From the NCBI RefSeq assembly GCF_001975825.1, contig NZ_MTKN01000077.1, positions 1 through 34,238 on the forward strand: a DNA stretch of 34,238 nt. Direction: 5' to 3'. A model generated the notes under the pieces. The model was not told the DNA's origin and made no database searches. It saw nothing but the letters and a program-made list of their open reading frames with translations. This DNA is from [Flexibacter] sp. ATCC 35208. Lineage in GTDB: Bacteria > Bacteroidota > Bacteroidia > Chitinophagales > Chitinophagaceae. Every line of letters begins with the position of its first letter. Positions within the stretch are counted from its first letter, which is position 1. Of this stretch, positions 8,670-15,537 are shown piece after piece. Both the position numbers and the translations under genes were made by a program.

Positions 8670-10274
8670 TTACAGTGCTTTTATGTCCATTAGCCGCTCT
8701 TCAAACTCCTCTTTTGGGATGATTGCCTTGTTCTTGATCTTGGTTTTATAGGTGTAAATCGTGTTAACAGAGTACTCCAGAATCTGGGCAATTTTTACAT
8801 TGTCATTGATGCCTATCCTTATTAAGGCAAAAATACGAAGATCTGTATTGAGCAATTCATCTTCTTTTAATCTGATCTGGTCTTCTTCTTTAAAAAAGGA
8901 ATTAAATACGGTGACGAAGTTGGGGAAGATGCGGAGGAAAATCCTGTCAAAGTTTCTGAACAATTGTTCCCTTTCATCCTTCAGGTCTATATTATTTACC
9001 AGGTACTTGACCTCGCTATATTTATTATCCGACAATTTCTGGTCGGCCAGTTTTTTGAACTTCTTAATTTTGTCGAGGTAAGCAGAGTTGATCTGGAAGC
9101 AATAACCGATATATTCTTCTTTGATTTTATTCGCCTCCATCAGTTTCTCGTTAATTTCCTGTTGTACGGCATGAGCTGTAGTAATGGCCTGTTGGGCAGA
9201 TTGCAACTTTTTATACTGCTTGAGTATAATGATAGCCAGCCATACCAGCACCAGGAGGAGAAGCGTAACGATAGTGGCGTATACGAACAGCATTTTTTTC
9301 TGTCCTTCTACCGTATTGATTTTTTCCCCCTCGATGATGGGAACAATGGCACTTAGCTGCACTTTTCTGAGACGGGCGCCGTAAAACGAGGCATCGGTGA
9401 CAGCATATTCTATGTACCGCGAGGCATTCTTTACATCCTGTTCTTTAAAAAGGAGACTCGCCAGAATAAACATGGCAGTAGTTTCCTTGGTACTGGATTT
9501 AATATCTGCCATGGCAGCAATAGCCATCATAATGATAGCACTATCCTTTTTGCCGGTACGAATAAAAATGTTTCCCAGAGAGGAAGTGGCAATCGCAGTT
9601 TGGTGTACTGTCAGATCTGTATGGGCCACCGCTAACCGATAATAATAGGCCGCACTATCCAGGTTACCTGCTTTCTGATACATCAATCCATAATTATAGT
9701 CGTAACTGAAACTATGGGGTTTAAAAAGTACCAGTGCGGAATCTATACAGGCACCTCCCAGCTGGGTATAACCGGGTGCAAAATATCGGTCGCTGCTATA
9801 ATCCGTAAGGTCATAATAATAACGGCTCTTCAATGCGTAGTATTCTGCCCTGGCGCTATCAGGCAATTTATGCACATCAATCACCGCCAGGTAATCGCCG
9901 GTTTCTTTAAACATACCCGACGACAAAAGCACAAATCCCAGTTTAACACCCGCATAATTGATCCGGCTGGAATCTTTCATCTTTTCCGCCAGGGATTTTA
10001 ATTGCTGGGCGTACGCGAATGCAGAATCGAATTTAAAAACTTTGAACTGCTCATATAGCTGCTGGCAGATATCAAACTGTTCCCGAAGGGAAAGGGAATG
10101 AGTACTTATTAATTCAGCTCTCAGCGCATTGATCTGCCTGAGTTTGTCTGCATCATACACAGCAGCCTGTTCGATAGTATGGTTTAACCGTTCCAGCAAG
10201 CTGTCATTTTGGGGGAAGGCGTGGAGCAGCCCATAATGCATGAGCAAAAACAGCGAGATGATCTTACACTTCAT
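8670..10274 (-). CDS. Membrane-anchored TPR sensor with C-terminal HTH (DUF6377-like)
   Basis: Probable one-protein sensor/regulator. A signal or anchor sequence (1-21, ending LLHAFPQ) is followed by periplasmic TPR-like helices (about 40-315), one transmembrane helix (about 329-352), a cytoplasmic helical/coiled segment (about 355-440) and a LuxR/GerE-like helix-turn-helix near the end (about 474-517, containing IAQILEYSVNTIYTYKTKI). This is the layout of DUF6377 proteins, which in Bacteroidota often accompany Sus-type loci. The direct neighbour of susC on the same strand, it is the best candidate controller of the locus. Ligand and target sites are unknown. It starts 60 bp after the WYL gene and may be co-transcribed with it. 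Confidence 0.85.
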   Translation of the reverse strand: MKCKIISLFLLMHYGLLHAFPQNDSLLERLNHTIEQAAVYDADKLRQINALRAELISTHSLSLREQFDICQQLYEQFKVFKFDSAFAYAQQLKSLAEKMKDSSRINYAGVKLGFVLLSSGMFKETGDYLAVIDVHKLPDSARAEYYALKSRYYYDLTDYSSDRYFAPGYTQLGGACIDSALVLFKPHSFSYDYNYGLMYQKAGNLDSAAYYYRLAVAHTDLTVHQTAIATSSLGNIFIRTGKKDSAIIMMAIAAMADIKSSTKETTAMFILASLLFKEQDVKNASRYIEYAVTDASFYGARLRKVQLSAIVPIIEGEKINTVEGQKKMLFVYATIVTLLLLVLVWLAIIILKQYKKLQSAQQAITTAHAVQQEINEKLMEANKIKEEYIGYCFQINSAYLDKIKKFKKLADQKLSDNKYSEVKYLVNNIDLKDEREQLFRNFDRIFLRIFPNFVTVFNSFFKEEDQIRLKEDELLNTDLRIFALIRIGINDNVKIAQILEYSVNTIYTYKTKIKNKAIIPKEEFEERLMDIKAL

Positions 10275-10333
10275 TCGTTCAATTTTGTGGAATTGGGTAG
10301 GAGAGTATGGTCACTCCTGAGCACTACAGTTTT

Positions 10334-11374
10334 CTACGAAGCTGCGCTGGCTTCTTTATCTTCCTCATCATAACCGGTTATTCCATTTTTAAACTTCCAA
10401 TATATGCGCTTTCTGAGACCTTCAGGTGCTAACACCCTCATTCCATCTCCATAACCAAGAATTTCTCTTTCAAGTTCCAGGTTCAGCTGTACCTTGATTT
10501 TAATAACAATTCCATCCGCTCTGTGTTCAAGAATTTCCTGGGAATGGTGCATGGGTTTAGTAGCAATATAAGGCGCATGTTCCTGGCTAACAAATAGTTT
10601 TACATTCTTAGCACTTTTTTCATTGGAAACCGTCACCCCGACTACGTCATGGTAAAACTCGGCAGGTGATATACGGCCATTTTCTACATAGAGCGCTTCC
10701 GGACAAAAGCAGATTGATTCAATTCTGTCCAGGGCCAGGTTCTGAATTTGTGCAGTTTTGTTTTTCACCCCTACTGCAAACCACCTGTTTTTAAACTCCT
10801 TTAGCCACCATACATGGAATTCGAAGGTACTTTCTGCTCTGGCCTTGAACGATTGGTAAGTAATGGTGACCGCTTTTTGCTGAATGATGGATTGATATAT
10901 AATCTCCAGGTGTTCCAGTCCTTTCAGTCTTTCATTTTTTTCAAAATCGATCACTGATTCAGTCTGGTTCGCTGCGGAGTAAACGTGGTCTTCCAGTTTC
11001 TGTACCACTTCATTCAGATTCGTGAAATGAGAGAAGCCTTTAAACTGTTTCAGGATTTCCACCGCTTCATTCATTCTGCCCAGATCCTGTTCACTCAGTG
11101 GAATATTTGTGATGCTATAGTCAGCATCTTCGTATGTATAATACTTCTTACTCACTACTATGATCGGAGCATTATATCCCAGTTTGTCACTACGCATAGT
11201 TTGAATATCCGCCTGCACGGAGCGACGGCTAATGCCCTTGTCGATACCTTCATAATCGTACAGCGCATCAGATACAGCATCTATCAGGTCTTCCAGGGTC
11301 CACTTCCTCCGGCGGTTTCTTAAGCAGGCGTCAATGGTTTTATATCGGATTAAAGCATTCTTATTAGCAGGCAT
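10334..11374 (-). CDS. WYL-domain transcriptional regulator (YafY-like)
   Basis: A 346-aa cytoplasmic DNA-binding regulator. Residues about 1-90 form an N-terminal winged helix (RYKTIDACLRNRRRKWTLED, then ISRRSVQADIQTM, the recognition-helix style of this family). A WYL-type ligand-binding domain spans about 160-235 (VTITYQSFKARAESTFEFHV, then KNRWFAVG and LDRIESI), with a C-terminal extension around 250-335. WYL proteins usually sense nucleic acids or nucleotides, but no ligand is visible here. The upstream gap (11375-11667) carries paired palindromes and a 9-bp inverted repeat that could be its operator. The 3' neighbour is the TPR/HTH regulator. Confidence 0.9.
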   Translation of the reverse strand: MPANKNALIRYKTIDACLRNRRRKWTLEDLIDAVSDALYDYEGIDKGISRRSVQADIQTMRSDKLGYNAPIIVVSKKYYTYEDADYSITNIPLSEQDLGRMNEAVEILKQFKGFSHFTNLNEVVQKLEDHVYSAANQTESVIDFEKNERLKGLEHLEIIYQSIIQQKAVTITYQSFKARAESTFEFHVWWLKEFKNRWFAVGVKNKTAQIQNLALDRIESICFCPEALYVENGRISPAEFYHDVVGVTVSNEKSAKNVKLFVSQEHAPYIATKPMHHSQEILEHRADGIVIKIKVQLNLELEREILGYGDGMRVLAPEGLRKRIYWKFKNGITGYDEEDKEASAAS

Positions 11375-11413
11375 TTCCGGGATATTTTTTCAAAAAGTAG
11401 GAAAAAAAATTAA

Positions 11414-11479
11414 TTGCGCAAAAAAACTGCGCAGTAGACATAGACATTTGTATTGTCGATTTAACAATAACGACAATAC
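11414..11479. promoter_or_regulatory. Candidate operator: paired palindromes and a 9-bp inverted repeat
   Basis: Two 8-bp palindromes, TTGCGCAA (11414-11421) and CTGCGCAG (11427-11434), are spaced 13 bp apart. They are followed by a perfect inverted repeat GTATTGTCG (11450-11458) and CGACAATAC (11471-11479) with a 12-bp spacer. They lie 40-105 bp upstream of the WYL gene, a natural place for autoregulation. Confidence 0.5.
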
Positions 11480-11538
11480 GAACTTTTACGGCTTTTCGTC
11501 CATTAGGACATTTTTACAATTTGTGTCTTTTAGTTTAG

Positions 11539-11560
11539 GAGTGGCTTTTTTAAGCCGCTC
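11539..11560. repeat. Strong hairpin in the WYL / 11668 gap
   Basis: A 9-bp stem with one G-U pair (11539-11547 with 11552-11560, loop TTTT) and no U tract on either side. A second TTTT-loop hairpin (CCCTG/CAGGG, 11618-11622 with 11627-11631) follows. They could be leader structures of the 11668 gene or transcript ends. Confidence 0.45.
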
Positions 11561-11655
11561 TGACCTAACCCCAAACAATACTAATAATCAACCACTTACA
11601 TCTCTGAAAAACAAAACCCCTGTTTTCAGGGATTCTCAGGGATCGTAATCCGCAC

Positions 11656-11663
11656 TACTTTTA
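11656..11663 (+). promoter_or_regulatory. Candidate -7 element of the 11668 gene
   Basis: TACTTTTA matches TAnnTTTG at all but the last base and ends 4 bp before the ATG, which would give a nearly leaderless transcript. The same octamer precedes the genes at 22699 and 32208. Confidence 0.35.
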
Positions 11664-11667
11664 CATC

Positions 11668-12219
11668 ATGATCAGGTACGGCAGTATAGCACTAGTAATC
11701 TTGGCCCTGGCTATTGGAGGCTATGTTTTACTTGCCTACAAATTCGACACAATCATAGTATATGACAGGGAAGCAGCATACACCACAGTTGGTAGACACC
11801 TGTCAGTACAGCCGGAATTCATGATCAATGCCAACCAGGAAGTGCGGGTGAATATTAATTTTGAAGATGTACACGAATCCGCCTTGCTGAAAAACCTGGA
11901 AGTAAGTCTTACACCAGCGGGAGACACATCTAAAACCATTCCGCTACTTTCTGTCACAGTCAGCGACTGTAATCCTGGAAATGGAGCTACTACATTCACT
12001 GAGCTTTCAGAAAATTGTAAACTGCTTCAACCTGGGTATTCAACTCCAACCAAATCTTTCACATTCGCCTTTGATGCGAATACCGTGCGCCGAAATGCTT
12101 ATCTCGTCAGAATACGGGGTAACATTAATACTGATGGCAGCAATGCTGCGACTCCTTTTGCTAAGGAGATCAGTATCGAGAAGGAAACAGTGCTGCGGGA
12201 AAGAAGCTGGTTGTATTAA
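11668..12219 (+). CDS. Unknown membrane-anchored protein
   Basis: I do not recognise this 183-aa protein. It has one N-terminal hydrophobic segment (about residues 5-24, IALVILALAIGGYVLLAY) that would anchor it in the inner membrane or act as a signal, then a beta-rich extracytoplasmic part with two cysteines (SDCNPG near 94 and ENCKLL near 111) that could form a disulfide. No lipobox and no catalytic motif are visible. It stands alone on the plus strand, divergent from the WYL regulator, with a TACTTTTA box directly upstream. Confidence 0.75.
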   Translation: MIRYGSIALVILALAIGGYVLLAYKFDTIIVYDREAAYTTVGRHLSVQPEFMINANQEVRVNINFEDVHESALLKNLEVSLTPAGDTSKTIPLLSVTVSDCNPGNGATTFTELSENCKLLQPGYSTPTKSFTFAFDANTVRRNAYLVRIRGNINTDGSNAATPFAKEISIEKETVLRERSWLY

Positions 12220-12300
12220 ATGCGAACGATTCCTATGCCTAATAAAAACCCGATTTTGAGATTATTCCAATCTATCCTATGACAACTACGCAGGCATTCT

Positions 12301-12516
12301 CTACTTTTCCTTCAAATCTGATCGGCGCCCTGACCTGCCAGGTCGCCGATCAGCCTGGTAGGTTATCTCTTTCCGACCAGCGAAAAGGCAGCGAAAAGTA
12401 TCTTTCACACTATCTGCACCTTCTATACAGGCAATCAATGCAACTACAGCAGCTGTATCAAATACGTCATTGATAACGGTAAACCCTTTCTTTGCAATAG
12501 CTGTTCGATGATCCAT
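12301..12516 (-). pseudogene. Remnant of a phytanoyl-CoA dioxygenase-like gene
   Basis: A 71-codon ORF that begins like a PhyH-family Fe(II)/2-oxoglutarate oxygenase (residues 1-36: KKGFTVINDVF, then VVALIACIEGADSVKDTFR) but turns abruptly into low-complexity, Arg-rich sequence over a strong palindrome and stops. Intact members have more than 200 residues and need an HxD...H iron site, which is absent. The start codon overlaps the stop of the upstream nucleotidyltransferase (TAATG, 1 bp), so it was once coupled to that operon. The family call rests on about 35 residues from memory; a real small protein cannot be excluded. Confidence 0.45.
12318..12353. repeat. Perfect 10-bp inverted repeat inside the PhyH remnant
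   Basis: CTGATCGGCG (12318-12327) pairs perfectly with CGCCGATCAG (12344-12353), with an inner ACCT/AGGT stem. It sits where the PhyH-like sequence ends. It may mark a deletion junction, a small mobile hairpin, or a terminator for the minus-strand operon, although no U tract follows. Confidence 0.55.
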
Positions 12517-13571
12517 TATTGATAGAATTGTGTTCTGATGGTGATCAATAGTTCATTCGTCTTTGCTTCATCCGGCATCTCCGGCAGATCTGACTGCTCG
12601 TAGAGTTGTTCTATCCGGTCCAGCTTTTCATCTACCATATTCAGGAGATCGTTGTACTCAAAGCCGCCACTTTTTATTCTCAGGAGGAACTCCCTGTCCG
12701 GTCTTTCTACAATGATCTTTTTATGTACAGCAATTTCCTCCGCCATATTCAGCAGGCGAAAAGTGTGCATCATATTTTTTGCATCGTAGTTCTTACCATG
12801 CGAAAGGGTATTTTGAAAACGCACATCGTTTCTGTTCTCTACCCATTCCAGGTATTCTTTGTATTCACGGCAGTAAACGGAGTAACCATCTTTATTGAAC
12901 TGCATCACGGCAACAGGGGAGAGGTCCTTCGGAATGCTGCTCAGACGAACATCATTGGCATCTTCGCCGGATATCATCCCTTTTAATGTACCCCCTTGCC
13001 GATGATACACTAAGTATACATCTCTAAAATGTGGTACACTGGTCAATCCGCAATCTTCTTGTTTAAAGTGATACTTTTCTAACCATGTAGCGAGTGGAAT
13101 ACTTCCATTTTCATCAATAACGTAACAGAATTCAGGTACACCCTTTCTCACTTTTTCTGCAGGACGGTTGATCATTTTATTCAGCCCTTTCGCTTTTTTT
13201 ATCTGCGAAGCGGCATAACCAGCAAAAGTATCCTTACATAATTTCGAAAGAAAAGCTGACGGTTTAATCAGTTCCATCAGCGGATGTCTGAACAGCACAC
13301 AGCTTTCCGGTGTACCCAGTAATTCCAGGATATTAGGATTGTTCTTTTGTAATAATTCCAGGAATCTTCCTATTTCAAAATATACTTCGTCGTTCGTTGC
13401 ATTGGAGACCTGTGGCGTATAAGTAAAACCATACAGCTCCTGCTGAGGTAATACATAAATTCCTTTCAGGTCTGTATCTGAAGTGGCAGAATGCAATTGT
13501 TGGGAGCGGCTGCCGCTGATGGCCTTCAACAACAGATGTTGAGGTTCATTCATTAATTGCTCAAAGGTCAT
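12516..13571 (-). CDS. Nucleotidyltransferase, DNA polymerase beta superfamily (RlaP/YcgL-like)
   Basis: A pol-beta fold nucleotidyltransferase. The active-site pattern is GSRSQQLHSATSDTDLKG: G20-S21 on the first turn, then D32 and D34 as the metal ligands, counted from the ATG at 13571. That start (MTFEQLMNEP) is preferred over the longer frame from 13652, whose extra 27 residues are the antisense-like tail of the upstream gene. The two coding regions then overlap by 11 bp, indicating translational coupling. The rest is helical (351 aa in total). RlaP proteins occur in RNA repair operons with ligases, but no ligase is visible here, so target and nucleotide are unknown. The gene partner is a paralogue immediately upstream. 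Confidence 0.85.
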   Translation of the reverse strand: MTFEQLMNEPQHLLLKAISGSRSQQLHSATSDTDLKGIYVLPQQELYGFTYTPQVSNATNDEVYFEIGRFLELLQKNNPNILELLGTPESCVLFRHPLMELIKPSAFLSKLCKDTFAGYAASQIKKAKGLNKMINRPAEKVRKGVPEFCYVIDENGSIPLATWLEKYHFKQEDCGLTSVPHFRDVYLVYHRQGGTLKGMISGEDANDVRLSSIPKDLSPVAVMQFNKDGYSVYCREYKEYLEWVENRNDVRFQNTLSHGKNYDAKNMMHTFRLLNMAEEIAVHKKIIVERPDREFLLRIKSGGFEYNDLLNMVDEKLDRIEQLYEQSDLPEMPDEAKTNELLITIRTQFYQ

Positions 13572-14325
13572 AGTTACGAATGTATTTTCTAAACAGCACA
13601 TCCAGTTCAATCGTATCGTTCTTAAGTGGCAGCAGGTTGGCTGTCTTATCATTACAATATTGAATTGTATCAGCTATCCATTGTTGAAGAGCCATGACAG
13701 GTGAGATCAATGTTCTCTCATCAGCTGCCTGTTTTTGAACCAGCAATGCATCGATGGTTTGTTGCCATTGCGCATCGGTGATCAACGTTCTCAGTACATG
13801 AAATTCCATGGGAGGCACCTGTCCTTTTTCTACAATCCACTTTGCTGCCAGCAAAGGTCGTAGTGCATAGAAATACTTTTTGATCCGGACCTGGTCTCCC
13901 TGTAAGTCATTCTCAAATGTATTTTTCGCCATGGAAATGTAGTGGTGACAGCCGGCTCTTTCAGAGAAATATTTATTCGCAAGTGTCAGTAATTCAGTCT
14001 TGAGTTCTTCGTTAGCGATATACAATATAGGTGATTGTATCCATTCGTATAACGGTGCATTTGACTTCAAAAAAAGTTGCAAAGCTTTGCGCAAATCCCA
14101 CCCCCCAATGTCGAGTACTTCATTTACCGGTAATTCAATGACATCTTTTCTGTCAGCGATACTTAGGTAATCATTTAACGGACGGATGTAAATAAATCGA
14201 ACATCGTAGTCACTGTCAGGTGACGCAAATCCCCATGCTCTACTACCTGACTCACAGGCATATATGATTTTTACGCCCTGACTTTTTTCAATCATTGACA
14301 ATTGTTCTGCGATGATTATTCTCAT
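13561..14325 (-). CDS. Nucleotidyltransferase, RlaP/YcgL family
   Basis: First gene of the pair. A canonical minimal nucleotidyltransferase motif lies near the N-terminus: ESGSRAWGFASPDSDYDVRF, giving G27-S28 and metal ligands D39 and D41. The helical C-terminal part (to residue 254) includes the Y-F-Y-A-L-R-P segment typical of PF10127 proteins. This family includes B. subtilis YcgL and the RNA-repair-associated RlaP proteins. It overlaps the next gene by 11 bp. It is transcribed away from the 27-codon mini-gene at 14481, across a 155-bp gap that contains inverted repeats. The biochemical role is inferred from fold only. Confidence 0.88.
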   Translation of the reverse strand: MRIIIAEQLSMIEKSQGVKIIYACESGSRAWGFASPDSDYDVRFIYIRPLNDYLSIADRKDVIELPVNEVLDIGGWDLRKALQLFLKSNAPLYEWIQSPILYIANEELKTELLTLANKYFSERAGCHHYISMAKNTFENDLQGDQVRIKKYFYALRPLLAAKWIVEKGQVPPMEFHVLRTLITDAQWQQTIDALLVQKQAADERTLISPVMALQQWIADTIQYCNDKTANLLPLKNDTIELDVLFRKYIRNYDL

Positions 14326-14356
14326 TTTTTTTCTGCTATTTTAAGGTCAACAACAA

Positions 14357-14400
14357 TTGAATTTTCTGTTAATTAGCTATAGGAAAGCAATTCAAGCTAA
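14357..14400. promoter_or_regulatory. Interlocked inverted repeats upstream of the RlaP pair
   Basis: TTGAATT (14357-14363) pairs with AATTCAA (14389-14395), and TTAGCT (14373-14378) pairs with AGCTAA (14395-14400). They lie between the divergent RlaP operon and the mini-gene promoter. They could be an operator, but in AT-rich DNA chance pairing is possible. Confidence 0.3.
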
Positions 14401-14417
14401 AAAAAACTTTTGAAATA

Positions 14418-14450
14418 TTTGTGTAGAATGAAAAATTTATTTCATCTTTG
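14418..14450 (+). promoter_or_regulatory. Promoter of the 27-codon mini-gene
   Basis: TTTG (14418-14421), a 21-bp spacer, then CATCTTTG (14443-14450), which matches the Bacteroidota -7 box TAnnTTTG at all but the first base. Predicted start of transcription is about 14457, giving a leader of some 24 nt before the ATG at 14481. Confidence 0.65.
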
Positions 14451-14480
14451 CATCGACAAAATTATTTAAACAATTCACAT

Positions 14481-14564
14481 ATGCAGTACCTCGTATTAAA
14501 AAATATAGACACAGTCGGTCTGAAGATCGGCACCGTCCGCGGGGAGTGTTATGTCATGAAATAG
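14481..14564 (+). CDS. 27-codon mini-gene (or small RNA)
   Basis: ATG to TAG, encoding a 27-residue peptide that starts MQYLVLKNIDTVG and ends RGECYVMK, with a single Cys. It is bracketed by a good promoter (14418-14450) and a strong terminator (14592-14620), so a discrete RNA of roughly 160 nt is expected whether or not the peptide is made. There is no signal peptide, no double-glycine leader and no modification enzyme nearby, so I do not assign it to a peptide natural product class. Alternatives are a regulatory small RNA with a chance ORF, or a leader peptide. It lies divergent to the RlaP pair and upstream of the UAU tRNA. Confidence 0.5.
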   Translation: MQYLVLKNIDTVGLKIGTVRGECYVMK

Positions 14565-14591
14565 TACAATCAACTAATTCAATATAACAAG

Positions 14592-14620
14592 AGCCCTGCA
14601 AGAAATTGCGGGGCTTTTTT
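14592..14620 (+). terminator. Terminator of the mini-gene
   Basis: A 9-bp stem with one G-U pair (14592-14600 with 14607-14615, loop AGAAAT) directly followed by six T including the last stem base. A textbook intrinsic terminator on the plus strand. Confidence 0.9.
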
Positions 14621-14643
14621 CATTTACAAACCGACAAAAATTA

Positions 14644-14853
14644 ATGCGCATGCAAATGCAGTTGATATCCATACAATTCTTTATGCTAGCCGATCTACAA
14701 AGATCAGGCATATGGGAAGCGTATGCACATATATCAACAGTTGGGAAAAGTGGAAGTATTGGATTTGGTGCACCAGTTGGTGATGATTGTAAAGAAAATG
14801 ATAGCGAGCGCGAGCCGGAAATATATCAACGACCTAGTTATATCTGGACATAA
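14644..14853 (+). CDS. Small unknown ORF, 69 codons
   Basis: The ORF runs from ATG at 14644 to TAA at 14851-14853. The product starts MRMQMQLISIQFFMLADLQR and has a Gly-rich middle (GKSGSIGFGAPVGDD) and an acidic tail. It begins only 24 bp after the mini-gene terminator and no promoter is visible in that gap. It is followed by the terminator at 14881-14912. Several Met codons near the 5' end leave the start uncertain (14644, 14650 or 14656). I recognise no family; it could be a decayed fragment. Confidence 0.35.
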   Translation: MRMQMQLISIQFFMLADLQRSGIWEAYAHISTVGKSGSIGFGAPVGDDCKENDSEREPEIYQRPSYIWT

Positions 14854-14880
14854 TTAACAATTATGTGCTCAGTTAAAAAA

Positions 14881-14912
14881 ACCCGGTCGTTACCAAACGG
14901 CCGGGTTTTTTT
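14881..14912 (+). terminator. Terminator abutting the UAU tRNA
   Basis: A 9-bp stem with one G-U pair (14881-14889 with 14898-14906), 8-nt loop, then seven T (14906-14912). The tRNA begins at 14915, only two bases after the T run, so no promoter fits between terminator and tRNA. Confidence 0.85.
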
Positions 14913-14914
14913 AT

Positions 14915-14987
14915 TGGCCTGTGGCGCAACGGTTAGCGCGGTTGCCTTATACGCAAACGGTTACTGGTTCAAGTCCAGTCAGGCCAA
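14915..14987 (+). tRNA. tRNA with anticodon UAU (Ile, AUA codon)
   Basis: A complete 73-nt cloverleaf: acceptor TGGCCTG/CAGGCCA (seven pairs, starting with T1-A72), T8-G9, D stem GCGC/GCGC with loop AACGGTTA, anticodon stem GTTGC/GCAAA with a G27-A43 mismatch, anticodon loop CTTATAC (anticodon 14948-14950), variable loop CGGTT, T arm ACTGG-TTCAAGT-CCAGT, discriminator A. CCA is not encoded. The anticodon would read AUA; bacteria mostly use a lysidine-modified CAU tRNA for this codon, so UAU is unusual. It has no promoter of its own and no terminator before the YkuK gene, so it is probably part of a longer transcript. Confidence 0.75.
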
Positions 14988-15038
14988 CAAACAAGAATGT
15001 AAAAAAGAAAAAACGCAAACAACAAACATGACGTAGCC

Positions 15039-15524
15039 ATGGAAACTGTAAGAAGCTGGAGAAGGCTCAATGGTATGAAAATCACAAGCCCCATCGAAGA
15101 TGAAATTGAGAAAGTACTGTCTGCCGAAAGTGGCGACGGCAATGCACTGAAAGTGTGTATAGGTACAGATAGTCAGAAGAAGGGAAAGGTCGTGGAATTC
15201 GCCACCGTGATCGTTTTCCTGAGGAAAGGTAAAGGTGGATTCATGTATATACTGCATGATTCTTCTATCCGCAGGATGAGTATAAAGGAAAGGATGCTCG
15301 CAGAAGTAGGCAAGAGTATAGAAGTTGCTTATTCACTGTGTCACCTCTTTACTAAGTACAGTGTAGATATGGAAGTACACGCTGACATCAATACGAATCC
15401 AGCTTTTAAAAGTAACGATGCGCTGAAAGAAGCGATGGGTTATATCACAGGAATGGGATTCACCTTCCGGGCTAAGCCTCATGCTTTTGCAAGTACAAGT
15501 TGTGCGAATAAAATTGTTCATTAA
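15039..15524 (+). CDS. YkuK-family RNase H-like protein (DUF458)
   Basis: A 161-aa protein of the YkuK/DUF458 family, predicted to have an RNase H-like fold. Recognisable parts are CIGTDSQKKGKVVEFATVIV (about residues 40-59), the acidic HADINTNPAFKSND (about 114-127), and the C-terminal GMGFTFRAKPHAFASTSCAN. D44 in GTDSQ and D116 in HADIN are plausible metal ligands. No function is established for the family as far as I know. The first Met (15039) or M13 (15075) may be the start. It follows the UAU tRNA by 51 bp with no terminator between, so the two may share a transcript. Confidence 0.85.
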   Translation: METVRSWRRLNGMKITSPIEDEIEKVLSAESGDGNALKVCIGTDSQKKGKVVEFATVIVFLRKGKGGFMYILHDSSIRRMSIKERMLAEVGKSIEVAYSLCHLFTKYSVDMEVHADINTNPAFKSNDALKEAMGYITGMGFTFRAKPHAFASTSCANKIVH

Positions 15525-15537
15525 TCAATTCAATATA

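Noticed and set aside
8481..10332. Shared 11-mer CACTACAGTTT at 8481 and 10322, upstream of susC and of the TPR/HTH gene
   Set aside because: Only two copies and the surroundings differ; too short to claim a common operator.
11334..11648. Plus-strand ORF of 104 codons in the WYL upstream gap
   Set aside because: It is antisense to the WYL start and then crosses several palindromes; the composition is not protein-like.
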